This document shows positions 33,738-42,636 of a stretch of DNA of 57,359 bases, one piece after another. Below the pieces are notes generated by a model. It did no database searches. It was given only the letters and a program-made list of their open reading frames with translations, and was not told the DNA's origin. Made by a program: the position numbers and the translations under genes. The stretch's first letter is position 1; each line of letters opens with the position of its first letter. Origin of the DNA: CBIFWW01 sp966186435 (GTDB lineage: Bacteria > Pseudomonadota > Gammaproteobacteria > Enterobacterales > Enterobacteriaceae); contig CBIFWW010000004.1 in assembly GCA_966186435.1 (NCBI GenBank), forward strand, positions 1 through 57,359, read 5' to 3'.

Positions 33738-34865
33738 ATGTCATGCCCGGTCATTGAGCTTACTCAACAACTCATTCGCCGCCCTTCCTTAAGCCCGGAT
33801 GATGCCGGTTGCCAGGACATTCTCATTGAGCGGCTAAAAACCATTGGCTTTACCATCGAACCGATGAATTTTGGTGCCACCCGTAACTTCTGGGCGTGGC
33901 GCGGTCAGGGTGAAACCCTGGCCTTTGCCGGCCATACGGACATTGTGCCACCTGGTGATGCCGACCGCTGGATAAACCCGCCCTTCGACCCAACTATCCG
34001 TGACGGTATGTTGTTTGGCCGTGGCGCAGCCGATATGAAAGGCTCCCTGGCGGCCATGGTGGTGGCCGCCGAGCGTTTTGTGGCCCAGCATCCTAACCAT
34101 CAGGGGCGGCTGGCTTTCCTTATCACCTCTGATGAAGAGGCCAGCGCCCACGACGGCACCGTTAAAGTGGTTGACGCGTTGATGGCCCGCAACGAGCGCC
34201 TGGATTATTGCCTGGTGGGCGAGCCTTCTAGTACTGAAATCGTTGGGGATGTGGTGAAAAATGGCCGCCGTGGGTCGATGACCTGTAACCTTACGGTGCA
34301 CGGTGTGCAGGGCCACGTGGCCTATCCACATCTGGCCGATAACCCGGTACACCGGGCGGCACCGATGATCAATGAATTGGTCACCATCGAATGGGACCAG
34401 GGCAATGCCTTCTTCCCCCCTACCAGTATGCAGATTGCTAATATCCAAGCGGGTACAGGCAGTAACAATGTGATCCCCGGCGAGCTGTTCGTACAGTTCA
34501 ACTTCCGCTTCAGCACCGAACTGACGGTGGAGATGATCCAGGCGCGGGTCCAGGAGATCCTCGAGCGCCACCAGTTACGCTACAGCGTCGAGTGGTGGGT
34601 GTCCGGGCAGCCTTTCCTGACCTCAACCGGTAAACTGATCGAAGCGGTGGTAAATGCGGTCGAACACTATAATGAAATTAAACCGCAACTGCTGACCACA
34701 GGCGGCACTTCAGACGGGCGCTTTATTGCCCGGATGGGGGCGCAGGTGGTGGAGCTTGGGCCGGTAAATGCCACCATCCACAAAATTAATGAATGTGTGA
34801 ATGCGGCAGATTTACAGCTACTGGCCCGGATGTATCAGCGTGTCATGGAACAATTGGTTGTTTAA
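33738..34865 (+). CDS. dapE: Succinyl-diaminopimelate desuccinylase
   Basis: Zinc-dependent M20-family hydrolase that releases LL-diaminopimelate and succinate in lysine and peptidoglycan synthesis. I start at MSCPVIELTQ (375 residues as in E. coli); the frame opens five codons earlier at a GTG. Metal ligands are in FAGHTDIVPPGD, GRGAADMKG and TSDEEASAHDG, the latter holding the catalytic glutamate, with a late histidine in NATIHKINEC. GAGGTG 10 bases upstream serves as ribosome site. Followed by ypfN. Confidence 0.97.
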   Translation: MSCPVIELTQQLIRRPSLSPDDAGCQDILIERLKTIGFTIEPMNFGATRNFWAWRGQGETLAFAGHTDIVPPGDADRWINPPFDPTIRDGMLFGRGAADMKGSLAAMVVAAERFVAQHPNHQGRLAFLITSDEEASAHDGTVKVVDALMARNERLDYCLVGEPSSTEIVGDVVKNGRRGSMTCNLTVHGVQGHVAYPHLADNPVHRAAPMINELVTIEWDQGNAFFPPTSMQIANIQAGTGSNNVIPGELFVQFNFRFSTELTVEMIQARVQEILERHQLRYSVEWWVSGQPFLTSTGKLIEAVVNAVEHYNEIKPQLLTTGGTSDGRFIARMGAQVVELGPVNATIHKINECVNAADLQLLARMYQRVMEQLVV

Positions 34866-34888
34866 GGCGCATTAACAAAGGGGTCTGC

Positions 34889-35077
34889 ATGGACTGGCTA
34901 AGCAAATACTGGTGGGTAATTATCCTGGTGATTTTACTGGGGATGTTCATCAACGTGATTAAAGACCTGAAACGGGTCGATCCTAAAAAGTACCTGGATA
35001 ATAAACCTGAACTGCCTCCTCATCGTGACTTTAACGATAAGTGGGACGATGAGGACGACTGGCCGAAGAAAAAATAA
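34889..35077 (+). CDS. ypfN: UPF0370 small membrane protein YpfN
   Basis: 62-residue single-pass membrane protein of unknown function (66 in E. coli). Start MDWLSKYWWVI is conserved, with GGGG 5 bases upstream; the longer frame upstream lies inside dapE. The hydrophobic helix spans residues 8-25, then a charged cytoplasmic tail with DLKRVDPKKYL, PELPPHRDFNDKWDD and lysines at the end. It follows dapE after 23 bases and ends in a terminator. Confidence 0.93.
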   Translation: MDWLSKYWWVIILVILLGMFINVIKDLKRVDPKKYLDNKPELPPHRDFNDKWDDEDDWPKKK

Positions 35078-35088
35078 CGTCAGTGCAA

Positions 35089-35116
35089 AAAGGGAGGCTT
35101 TCGCCTCCCTTTGTTT
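35089..35116. terminator. Terminator between ypfN and ypfH
   Basis: AAAGGGAGGC, loop TTTC, GCCTCCCTTTGTTT: 10-bp stem in the convergent gap. Confidence 0.85.
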
Positions 35117-35122
35117 ATGCAT

Positions 35123-35821
35123 TCACATCATCTCTATTACATCATCATCGCCCGGTTTACCGCCGCTTAATGCCTCATCAAAATAGTGGCGTGGCACGGT
35201 ATTGCGCAGATGGTTAATGGCAATCTCCATGCTGCGGTTATCAATGGCATGACCGAGATTTTCAATGATATCCAGCGTGACATCACCACCTTGGGTCATT
35301 AGCGCCTCTTCTGCGGCTTGGGCATGTTTAATATGAATAACGTTATCCATATCACCATGAATAATATGTACCAGCGTATCCGTGGTGGCCTTTTCCGGCA
35401 GTGTGGCAAAGCGGCCATTAAAGGCAATTACCCGCGACGCTAGGCCCGGATGGGATTTGGTGCTTTCCAGCGCCATGATCGCCCCCTGAGAAAAGCCAAT
35501 GAGCGCGGTGCCTGCGGCAGTCACGCCACTTTTTTCCTGCCAGTACTTCACCACGTCTACAAATTCTGCCATCACGGCATCAATCCGCATCTGACGGTTT
35601 TCTTCAGTAATATCTTTGACCGAGAACCATTCACGGCCATTGGCCGGGCCGCTAAGGAACGGGCCACCAATGCTCACCACCAGCGCTTCAGGGAATTCCG
35701 GGGCAAACCAGCTGCCGATTTCACCCATGTTAGCTGCCGTGTCGCCCACGCCATGGAACAGCATCAGCAATTGCTTCGCAGGTGTTGAGGGGCTTTGGAC
35801 AACAAAATGGTCGTGTTTCAT
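35123..35821 (-). CDS. ypfH: Carboxylesterase YpfH
   Basis: Cytoplasmic alpha/beta hydrolase with esterase activity in E. coli. 232 residues from MKHDHFVVQS, chosen because GGAGATACC precedes it; the 18 extra codons upstream have no support. The catalytic serine is in GFSQGA, the aspartate in HGDMDNVI and the histidine in LGHAID. The C terminus LSGGKPGDDDVIEMM is identical to E. coli as I recall. Neighbour of tmcA on the same strand, 60 bases apart. Confidence 0.95.
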   Translation of the reverse strand: MKHDHFVVQSPSTPAKQLLMLFHGVGDTAANMGEIGSWFAPEFPEALVVSIGGPFLSGPANGREWFSVKDITEENRQMRIDAVMAEFVDVVKYWQEKSGVTAAGTALIGFSQGAIMALESTKSHPGLASRVIAFNGRFATLPEKATTDTLVHIIHGDMDNVIHIKHAQAAEEALMTQGGDVTLDIIENLGHAIDNRSMEIAINHLRNTVPRHYFDEALSGGKPGDDDVIEMM

Positions 35822-35881
35822 GGTATCTCCATGGTTGTTGCCAGAGAGTCTACGCCGCCAGTGGTAAATCACCATACTGGT

Positions 35882-37921
35882 TCACTGAACGTCACGTTGA
35901 AAAAATTGCAATTGCATCATGGCCTTTTCAAGCCCTGCGGCCCGCTCCGGGTCCCGCTGATGCAGGCAGGTGGCACAGGCCCCGCGTTGATAATTCAACA
36001 ACGCTTTACGGCCAGACAACTTAAGGGACTGGCACAGGGCATCCACCGGCTTGCCCTGCTGAAGCTGACCACTCAGGGCGGGGATAGAATCCAGCATTAA
36101 CAACCGGTTCAGGCTACCCAGGCAAGCCTCTAGCGGCCGATAGCCCCAGGCAAACCCGGCCAACTCCTGCCAGTCATCATCATTAAGGGTAGCGTCTTTT
36201 AGCGCGCTAACGGGGATAACCTCAGCCACCTGGGCCTGAAGCCACACAACGTCCCGGGCCAACCGCTGCGCCTCGCGGTGGGCCATTGCTTCGCCTGGAG
36301 CAGTTAGCGGTAACAACGCCATGGCGGTATAGCAACCGCTGCTGGCTTCGCGATGGGTGCCAAAACGCACTAGGGTAAAACCACAGCGTTGCCAGAAACG
36401 CCACAATGGGAGGGTGTAACCGAAGCTTACTGAGAGATAGTCCACCCCTACCTGTGCTTGTTCACGGCCATAGGCCACCAACTGCTGACCAATGCCCTGC
36501 CCCTGGCAATCAGGGTGTACGGCAATACGGGTGATGCGCTGGCCCCGCAAGGTGGCCGCCAGTGGGCTACCGCCATGGGCCGCCAGGGACTGGGCCACCA
36601 GATTCCCCCGGGGCCGCCGTAGCCCGGCCCACACCGCCTCACTCAAGGCCGGGGAAAGCCCCCCTTCACTTACCATCCACAGCGCACCCAGAGTTTGCTG
36701 CTGTTGGCGCGCAGCAAACAGATGCTGGCCGGGGGCATCCATCATGCGTCGTAGGTCGAGGGGGGTGGTGCGGTAGTGGGCACTGGCCAGCAGGGTATAA
36801 ATAGGTTCGAGGGCGGAATTGCCCGGTTCAAGGCCGCACAGGCTAACAGGCCCTTTTAACCTGGCCGGGGGCAAGGTATCGTCGAACAAAAACAGCCGAT
36901 CGATCAGTTGCTCCAACGGGCAGCCCGCCCGCCAACGAATAGGGGTATCAAGGTTAAAAGCCAGCAGGCCGGGGATATGGGCACAGAACTTGAGCATAAA
37001 GCCCCGCCCGGTGCCTTCGTAGCCCTGTACCGTGGTGGTAAGCAATACCTTGGGCCAGGCGCCAATCAGGCGGCTTAACATCGGGCCGGGGATGGCTGCG
37101 GCTTCGTCAATAATCAGCCACTCGGCCAGGGGGGCGTTGCCATTATCCAGGGCAGCAATCAGGGCATCGGGGGCGAAGAATTCAAACCTCTCCCCGGCAT
37201 GGCGGGCCAGCACATCGGTGGCCGCCTTCGCCGGGGCGGTAACCAGACAGCGGCCTTGATAGCGGGCGATTAACATCCCGGCGAGGGCCGATTTCCCGCG
37301 CCCGCGCCCGGCGGTTACTGCTGCTACACCGGGTGGCATCTTCAGCAGCGCATCCAGCACCCTGGCCTGTTGCGCCTCGGGGGCACCGTTGGCCGGGTGC
37401 CAGGCCGGGCCGGTGACGGGGCTTATCAACCCCGGGGTTTGCCCCTGGGTCAGATGTAGTACATCTGGGCACTGGCACAGCACCCGCTGCATGTGGAATA
37501 TAAAATGGGGGGTAGCGATGGGGGCCGGGCATTCGCTCCAACGCAGGGAATCGACATCAGGCTGGTGGGGCCAGCGCTGCCATTCGGGGGTGAGCAACAC
37601 CAGCCAGCTCCCGGCTTTTAAGGTGCCCGCCACGGCCGCCACGGCCTCAGCATCCAGCCCCTGACGGGCATCAAATACCCCGTGGAGAAATTCACGGCCC
37701 AACAAGCCACGCAGCTGGCGCGGTGGGCAGCGTAGCGCACCATCAGCACCATCAGTGACCCACAGCCAGTCCCCGGCTAATGCGTGGTTGAGCGCCAGCG
37801 CCTGGCTAGCGGCCCAGCCGGCCTCCCCGCTGATAACCATCAGCCGCCGCTCACCGGCCGCTGCCATATCCCGGCTGAGATTAATCAGCCGGTGAATCAC
37901 CTCCTGTGATAACGGCTCCAT
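35882..37921 (-). CDS. tmcA: tRNA(Met) cytidine acetyltransferase
   Basis: Makes N4-acetylcytidine at the wobble base (C34) of elongator tRNA-Met, using acetyl-CoA and ATP or GTP. 679 residues (671 in E. coli). Domain order: N-terminal DUF1726 region, RNA helicase-like module with Walker A GRGRGKSALAG and DEAA-type Walker B LIIDEAAAIPGP, a GNAT acetyltransferase with ITRIAVHPDCQGQGIGQQL, and a C-terminal tRNA-binding part. The ribosome site before the ATG is weak, but the N terminus aligns with E. coli. It starts six bases after the ypfJ stop. Confidence 0.95.
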   Translation of the reverse strand: MEPLSQEVIHRLINLSRDMAAAGERRLMVISGEAGWAASQALALNHALAGDWLWVTDGADGALRCPPRQLRGLLGREFLHGVFDARQGLDAEAVAAVAGTLKAGSWLVLLTPEWQRWPHQPDVDSLRWSECPAPIATPHFIFHMQRVLCQCPDVLHLTQGQTPGLISPVTGPAWHPANGAPEAQQARVLDALLKMPPGVAAVTAGRGRGKSALAGMLIARYQGRCLVTAPAKAATDVLARHAGERFEFFAPDALIAALDNGNAPLAEWLIIDEAAAIPGPMLSRLIGAWPKVLLTTTVQGYEGTGRGFMLKFCAHIPGLLAFNLDTPIRWRAGCPLEQLIDRLFLFDDTLPPARLKGPVSLCGLEPGNSALEPIYTLLASAHYRTTPLDLRRMMDAPGQHLFAARQQQQTLGALWMVSEGGLSPALSEAVWAGLRRPRGNLVAQSLAAHGGSPLAATLRGQRITRIAVHPDCQGQGIGQQLVAYGREQAQVGVDYLSVSFGYTLPLWRFWQRCGFTLVRFGTHREASSGCYTAMALLPLTAPGEAMAHREAQRLARDVVWLQAQVAEVIPVSALKDATLNDDDWQELAGFAWGYRPLEACLGSLNRLLMLDSIPALSGQLQQGKPVDALCQSLKLSGRKALLNYQRGACATCLHQRDPERAAGLEKAMMQLQFFQRDVQ

Positions 37922-37927
37922 AGAGGA

Positions 37928-38803
37928 TTACAGCTTGCCGCTAAAGGTGTCGCATTGGGACGGGTTGCCGCTGTCAAAGCCGCGTTTGAACCAGGTGTAG
38001 CGCTGTTCAGAGGTGCCGTGGGTGAAGCTATCCGGCACCACGCGCCCCTGGCTTTGCTGTTGCAGGCGGTCATCACCAATCGCCTGAGCCGCATCCAGGG
38101 CTTCTTTCAGATCGCCCTCTTCCAGCACGCCCTGCTGCTGCATACTGTGGCCCCACACCCCGGCGAAGCAGTCCGCCTGAAGCTCAAGCTTAACTGACAG
38201 GGCATTCACCTGAGCCTGGGAGGCATTTTGCTGTAACTGGCGTACTTTCGGTTCGATACCCAGCAGTTTCTGCACATGGTGGCCGACTTCGTGGGCAATC
38301 ACATACCCTTGAGCGAAGTCACCGCCTGCGCCAAGCTTACTTTTCATCTCGTCATAGAAGGAGAGATCGATATACACCGTTTGGTCAGCGGGGCAATAGA
38401 ACGGCCCCATCACCGATTGGCCGGTACCACAACCGGTACGGGTGGCTCCCCGGTACATCACCAGCTTAGGTTTTTGATAGGTTTTACCCATCTGTTGGAA
38501 AATCTGGCTCCAGGTATCTTCGGTGGTGCCAAGGATCACACTGGTGAATTTTGCGGATTCGTCATCATTCGGGCTGATGGAGCGCGGTTGCTGTACCTGT
38601 TGTTGGCCGGTGGTGTCACCGGTTAGCAGTGGGGTAAGATCCACGCCGTAATAACCCGCTACCATCACCACAACCAGCAGAATAAGCCCCCCTTTACCAC
38701 GGGGAATACGGAACCCACCGCCGCCACCGCCCAAACCTGGGCCTCGAGAATCCTCACGGCGATCTTCTACGTTATCGCTTTCACGACGGCCTTGCCAACG
38801 CAT
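37928..38803 (-). CDS. ypfJ: Putative zinc metalloprotease YpfJ
   Basis: Neutral zinc metallopeptidase family protein (YpfJ/YwhC-like) of 291 residues (287 in E. coli); function unknown. A hydrophilic glycine-rich N terminus is followed by one membrane helix (about 37-54), suggesting a periplasmic catalytic domain. The zinc motif HEVGHH appears in YVIAHEVGHHVQKLLG, with the conserved ELQADCFAGVW downstream and TSEQRYTWFKRGF near the end. tmcA follows after six bases, so they are likely cotranscribed. Confidence 0.95.
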   Translation of the reverse strand: MRWQGRRESDNVEDRREDSRGPGLGGGGGGFRIPRGKGGLILLVVVMVAGYYGVDLTPLLTGDTTGQQQVQQPRSISPNDDESAKFTSVILGTTEDTWSQIFQQMGKTYQKPKLVMYRGATRTGCGTGQSVMGPFYCPADQTVYIDLSFYDEMKSKLGAGGDFAQGYVIAHEVGHHVQKLLGIEPKVRQLQQNASQAQVNALSVKLELQADCFAGVWGHSMQQQGVLEEGDLKEALDAAQAIGDDRLQQQSQGRVVPDSFTHGTSEQRYTWFKRGFDSGNPSQCDTFSGKL

Positions 38804-38877
38804 GCTGCTTACTCCAGAAAGGTAAAGTTATATGATCCTGGGTTATTTATCGGTTAATTACCATAAGAAAGCAGCAA

Positions 38878-38911
38878 TAAAAAAGCGTAACCAGTGGTAA
38901 CTGATTACGCC
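38878..38911 (-). terminator. Terminator after purC
   Basis: Minus strand GCGTAATCAG, loop TTACCA, CTGGTTACGC, then TTTTTT: long stem with U tract, about 24 bases beyond the purC stop. Confidence 0.88.
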
Positions 38912-38934
38912 TTAACCAGAAAGCGCACATTGGA

Positions 38935-39648
38935 TTAGTCGAGCTGTACACCTAAACGGCGGGCGACTTCTTCATAGGCTTCGATCAGGCCGCCCAGGCT
39001 CTGACGGAAGCGGTCTTTATCCATTTTATTGAGAGTGTTTTTATCCCACAGACGGCTGCCGTCTGGGGAGAATTCATCACCCAGCACTACCTGGCCGTTA
39101 AACAGGCCAAACTCCAGCTTGAAGTCCACCAGAATCAGCCCGGCATCATCAAACAGCTTGCTCAGGACGTCATTGGCTTTATAGGAGAGTTCTTTCATAC
39201 GGGCCAGATTTTCCTGGCTGACCCAGCCGAAAGTCTCACAGTAGGATTCGTTGACCATCGGGTCGTGCATGGCATCGTTTTTCAGGAACAGGTCAAACAG
39301 CGGTGGGTTGAGCGGCATCCCTTCTTCCACACCCAGGCGTTGTACCAGAGAGCCTGCGGCGCGGTTACGGATCACGCATTCTACCGGCACCATATCCAGC
39401 TTTTTCACCAGCACTTCGTTATCGGAGAGCAAGGCTTCCATTTGTGTTGGGATACCGGCGGCTTCCAGTTTCGCCATAATGAAATGGTTAAACTTGTTGT
39501 TCACCATCCCTTTGCGATCAAACTGCTCTATACGGGCGCCATCCCCGGCTGAAGTATCATTACGGAATTCGAGCACCAACAGATCCGGGTTTTCCGTGCT
39601 GTAGACGGTTTTCGCCTTGCCGCGATACAACTCAGCTTGCTTTTGCAT
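38935..39648 (-). CDS. purC: SAICAR synthetase
   Basis: Phosphoribosylaminoimidazole-succinocarboxamide synthase; joins CAIR and aspartate with ATP in purine synthesis. 237 residues, same as E. coli. Start MQKQAELYRGKAKTVYST has an AGCTGAG-free but GGAG-containing leader (CTGGAGTAATTAAAG). Motifs include the ATP-binding GKAKTVY and SGDG-like SAGDGARIEQF, and EFSPDGSRLWD. A PurR-type operator is about 200 bases upstream, and an ERIC element lies between it and the gene. Confidence 0.97.
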   Translation of the reverse strand: MQKQAELYRGKAKTVYSTENPDLLVLEFRNDTSAGDGARIEQFDRKGMVNNKFNHFIMAKLEAAGIPTQMEALLSDNEVLVKKLDMVPVECVIRNRAAGSLVQRLGVEEGMPLNPPLFDLFLKNDAMHDPMVNESYCETFGWVSQENLARMKELSYKANDVLSKLFDDAGLILVDFKLEFGLFNGQVVLGDEFSPDGSRLWDKNTLNKMDKDRFRQSLGGLIEAYEEVARRLGVQLD

Positions 39649-39691
39649 CTTTAATTACTCCAGGTGGTGACCACTCGCGCGGCCCAAATAA

Positions 39692-39818
39692 TATACCCGT
39701 CATACTTCAAATTGCAGCGGTGTTGGCTTCCCTTACTCACCCCGGTCACTTACTTATGTAAGCTCCCGGGGACTCGCTCGGTCGCCGCCTGGCTGCAATC
39801 CGAATTATTTAGGTTATA
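39692..39818. repeat. ERIC element, copy 2, in the purC leader
   Basis: 127 bases, almost identical to copy 1 (30169-30293) over TATACCCGTCATACTTCAA, CACCCCGGTCACTTAC, GTAAGCTCCCGGGGACTCGC and TGCAATCCGAATTATTTAG. The full-length 127-base size is the classic ERIC length. It lies between the PurR-type operator and the purC start, so it should be transcribed as part of the purC leader. Confidence 0.93.
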
Positions 39819-39845
39819 TGTCTAAAAATACCTGCCGCGTATTCT

Positions 39846-39861
39846 ACGCAAACGTGTGCGT
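39846..39861. promoter_or_regulatory. PurR operator of purC
   Basis: ACGCAAACGTGTGCGT is a near-perfect match to the PurR palindrome ANGCAANCGNTTNCNT. On the minus strand it is preceded by TTGACG, a likely -35, so repressor binding would block the purC promoter. The distance to the purC ATG is about 200 bases because of the inserted ERIC element. Confidence 0.8.
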
Positions 39862-39870
39862 CAATGAAAT

Positions 39871-39895
39871 AAAAAAAGGCCGGTATCTACCGGCC
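39871..39895 (-). terminator. Terminator after bamC
   Basis: Minus strand GGCCGGTA, loop GA, TACCGGCC then TTTTTTT. Perfect stem and U tract between bamC and purC. Confidence 0.9.
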
Positions 39896-39986
39896 CTTTC
39901 AGGATTAGCGCATTTTTAATGTTCCACTGCGCTATAAAAGCGTTATTAAACAATCTGTAAGGCTAAGTCCCGATGGTACCCGCCGA

Positions 39987-41024
39987 TTACAGTTTGCTAA
40001 ATGCCGCCTGGAATACCGCCACCAGCGCATCGTTCTGCGATTGGGTCAGGGTATGGCCCTTCGGATCGATAAATTGCAGGCTGCTGCGGTTATCGAGGTC
40101 ACCCACCTGAAGCTTGTAATCACCGCTAGCCAGCTGCGGATCTTTCACACCCAGGGATTCCCAGTCACTGTCAGACAGCGGCTTATAAGTTACTGCCAGG
40201 CTGCCTTTAGAACGGGTAGAATCGGTAACGGTCATCCCCATTTTGCCCAAGGTTGCCGGCAGACGATTCCAAACCACGTTGAACGGGCCACGTACCACCA
40301 GCATTGGCAGGCCGGTATCATCGGCACCGCTCTGCACGTCTAAGGTGCCAGCACTGCGGTTATCAGCGGCGTTCTGACGGGCGGTCTGGGTTTTATCCAG
40401 CTCAGCAGAGATCACATTCAGCATCTGCGCGCTATAGCGTTGCAGAGAGGCCGGATCGGCCACCGGTTTGCCTTCCTGTTCCAGATTCAGCACTTTCACC
40501 ACCACGGCTTGCTGATAGCCCTGCGGCTTAACAGTCACCTGGTAGCGGCCACGGTACTGGTGATCTTCATCAGCACGGTTCCACTGTACCCAATCGGTGG
40601 TCAGCGTCTGGCCAGCATCGTCGCGCTTGTCGATGGTGTAGTTTTTGGCCTGAATGATGCTCACAACCTGCGGCCACAGGGAGCCACTGCGGCTGTTTTC
40701 AACCAACAGGGTGGAAGTATCACCTGCAAACTGAGTGCGGGCGCCGGAAACCAATGCCAGCGGCTGAGCCGGTGGGCGGATATCCAGCGCTTTACCTACC
40801 TGACCACTACCGTTAGAAACCGGAATGGTGTAATCACCATTGGTTACCGGCAGGATCATCCCGGCCGGGGCATGCAGCTCCGCCAATGGGGTAGCCTTCA
40901 GGTAGGATTCATCACCACTTACCTGGCGCTTATAGCGTTGGTCGGAACTACAAGCGGCAAGCATCATGATGAGCGACAGGCCCACCACTTTTGCTACCAT
41001 GGTCTTCTGAACTGAGTAAGCCAT
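39987..41024 (-). CDS. bamC: Outer membrane assembly lipoprotein BamC
   Basis: Lipoprotein of the BAM complex that inserts beta-barrel proteins in the outer membrane (also NlpB). 345 residues (344 in E. coli). The signal peptide ends in lipobox LAAC, so Cys25 is the lipidated residue, followed by SSDQRYKRQVSGDESYL, the unstructured segment that contacts BamD. Two helix-grip domains follow, with YTIDKRDDAGQTLTTDWVQW in the first and SLQFIDPKGH in the second. It lies 15 bases after dapA on the same strand, the conserved dapA-bamC operon. Confidence 0.96.
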   Translation of the reverse strand: MAYSVQKTMVAKVVGLSLIMMLAACSSDQRYKRQVSGDESYLKATPLAELHAPAGMILPVTNGDYTIPVSNGSGQVGKALDIRPPAQPLALVSGARTQFAGDTSTLLVENSRSGSLWPQVVSIIQAKNYTIDKRDDAGQTLTTDWVQWNRADEDHQYRGRYQVTVKPQGYQQAVVVKVLNLEQEGKPVADPASLQRYSAQMLNVISAELDKTQTARQNAADNRSAGTLDVQSGADDTGLPMLVVRGPFNVVWNRLPATLGKMGMTVTDSTRSKGSLAVTYKPLSDSDWESLGVKDPQLASGDYKLQVGDLDNRSSLQFIDPKGHTLTQSQNDALVAVFQAAFSKL

Positions 41025-41039
41025 TAATTCTCCCTAAAC

Positions 41040-41918
41040 TTAAAGCAAACCGGCGTGTTTCATTGCGCTTTCGATAGCCGGACGGCCTTGATCCGTCAGC
41101 GGCGTCATAGGCAGACGCATAGTGTCGGTCGCCACAAGCCCCAACGCTTTACAAGCCCATTTAACCGGGATTGGGTTGGGTTCAACAAACAAGTTATGAT
41201 GCAACGGCATCAGGCGCTGGTTAATTTCCTCAGCAGCTGCGTAGTCCCCAGCCAGAGCCAGGTTACACATATCCGCCATCTGGCGTGCCGCTACGTTTGC
41301 GGTAACAGAAATTACCCCTACCCCACCGAGACGCATAAAGTCCAGTGCGCTGGCATCATCGCCACTCAGCAGAATAAAATCATCGTTTACCAGAGCTTTG
41401 GTCTGGCTAACGCGGCTTAAGTTCCCCGTTGCTTCCTTTACGGCCACAATATTTTTAATGGCGGAAAGGCGCGCCACGGTTTCTGGCAACATGTCACACC
41501 CGGTACGGGATGGCACGTTATACAGAATTTGCGGCAGATCGGTGGATTCAGCGATAGCGTTGAAGTGCTGGAACAGCCCGTCCTGCGTTGGACGGTTGTA
41601 GTATGGGGTCACCGTCAGGCAACCGACTACGCCAGAATCGTTAAAGCGGCGGGTTAAAGAGACAGCCTCGTGGGTCGCATTCGCGCCAGCGCCAGCAATA
41701 ACCGGAATACGGCCATCTGCCAGTTCGAGAGTCATCATCACCACATCGACATGTTCATCATGTCCGAGGGTGGCTGACTCGCCGGTGGTGCCAACCGAGA
41801 CAATCGCCGACGTTCCGCTAGCGACATGATAATCAATCAGTTTTTTCAGGCTCGACCGGCAGACATTACCTTTATCATCCATCGGTGTAACGAGCGCGAC
41901 AATGCTTCCCGTAAACAT
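41040..41918 (-). CDS. dapA: 4-hydroxy-tetrahydrodipicolinate synthase
   Basis: First committed enzyme of diaminopimelate and lysine synthesis, condensing pyruvate and aspartate semialdehyde; feedback-inhibited by lysine. 292 residues from MFTGSIVALVTPM, as in E. coli; AGAGGA 7-12 bases upstream fixes the start. The Schiff-base lysine (K161) is in VAVKEATGNL, the catalytic tyrosine in ILYNVPSRTG and the threonines in VGTTGESATL. Divergent from gcvR. Confidence 0.97.
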   Translation of the reverse strand: MFTGSIVALVTPMDDKGNVCRSSLKKLIDYHVASGTSAIVSVGTTGESATLGHDEHVDVVMMTLELADGRIPVIAGAGANATHEAVSLTRRFNDSGVVGCLTVTPYYNRPTQDGLFQHFNAIAESTDLPQILYNVPSRTGCDMLPETVARLSAIKNIVAVKEATGNLSRVSQTKALVNDDFILLSGDDASALDFMRLGGVGVISVTANVAARQMADMCNLALAGDYAAAEEINQRLMPLHHNLFVEPNPIPVKWACKALGLVATDTMRLPMTPLTDQGRPAIESAMKHAGLL

Positions 41919-42064
41919 GGGCCATCCTCTGTGCAAACAAGTGCCACAATGGTACGTTTGGAATCGTAATAAAAGCAAGCGGCGAGGGGGTGTTACAGCG
42001 GTTGTATGGCGGTTTTTTTTATGCTTTCCTTAAGATTATCCCACAAATCAGCAGGAACATTAGT

Positions 42065-42622
42065 TTGGCTCCCTCAACTCAACATCATCTGGTTATCACC
42101 GCGCTGGGGGCTGATCGCCCGGGTATTGTTAACACTATCACCCGGCACGTCAGTAGCTGCGGCTGCAATATTGAAGACAGCCGTCTGGCACTGTTAGGGG
42201 AAGAGTTTACCTTTATCATGCTGCTTTCCGGGAGCTGGAACGCCATTACGCTGATCGAATCCACCTTACCGCTAAAGGGCGCTGAGCTGGATTTGCTGAT
42301 CGTGATGAAGCGCACCACTGCGCAGCAGCGGCCACCGATGCCGGCCTCAGTCTGGGTGCAAGTGGAGGTAGCCGACTCCCCCCATTTGATCGAACGGTTC
42401 ACAGATTTGTTCGATACCCATAACATGTATATCGCTGAGCTGGTGTCCCGTACCCAGCCCGCTCAGGAAGGTACTGACGCCCAGCTGTATGTGCAGATCA
42501 CCGCCCACAGCCCGGTTTCGCAAGATACGACAAATATCGAGCCTGCGTTTAAGGCCTTATGTACAGAATTGAAAGCGCAGGGCACTATTAGTGTCGTGAA
42601 CTATCCACCGCATGAAGAATAA
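42065..42622 (+). CDS. gcvR: Glycine cleavage system regulator GcvR
   Basis: Two-ACT-domain protein that represses the gcv operon by binding GcvA when glycine is low. I propose a TTG start giving MAPSTQHHLVITALGADRPG (185 residues), because AGGAA lies 8 bases upstream and the length then equals the E. coli N terminus (MTLSSQHYLVITALG as I recall). The open frame runs 25 codons further up to a GTG without similarity. ACT domains are about 8-80 and 95-175. bcp starts 14 bases after the stop, as in E. coli. Confidence 0.9.
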   Translation: MAPSTQHHLVITALGADRPGIVNTITRHVSSCGCNIEDSRLALLGEEFTFIMLLSGSWNAITLIESTLPLKGAELDLLIVMKRTTAQQRPPMPASVWVQVEVADSPHLIERFTDLFDTHNMYIAELVSRTQPAQEGTDAQLYVQITAHSPVSQDTTNIEPAFKALCTELKAQGTISVVNYPPHEE

Positions 42623-42636
42623 GACGGAGAGTTGTA

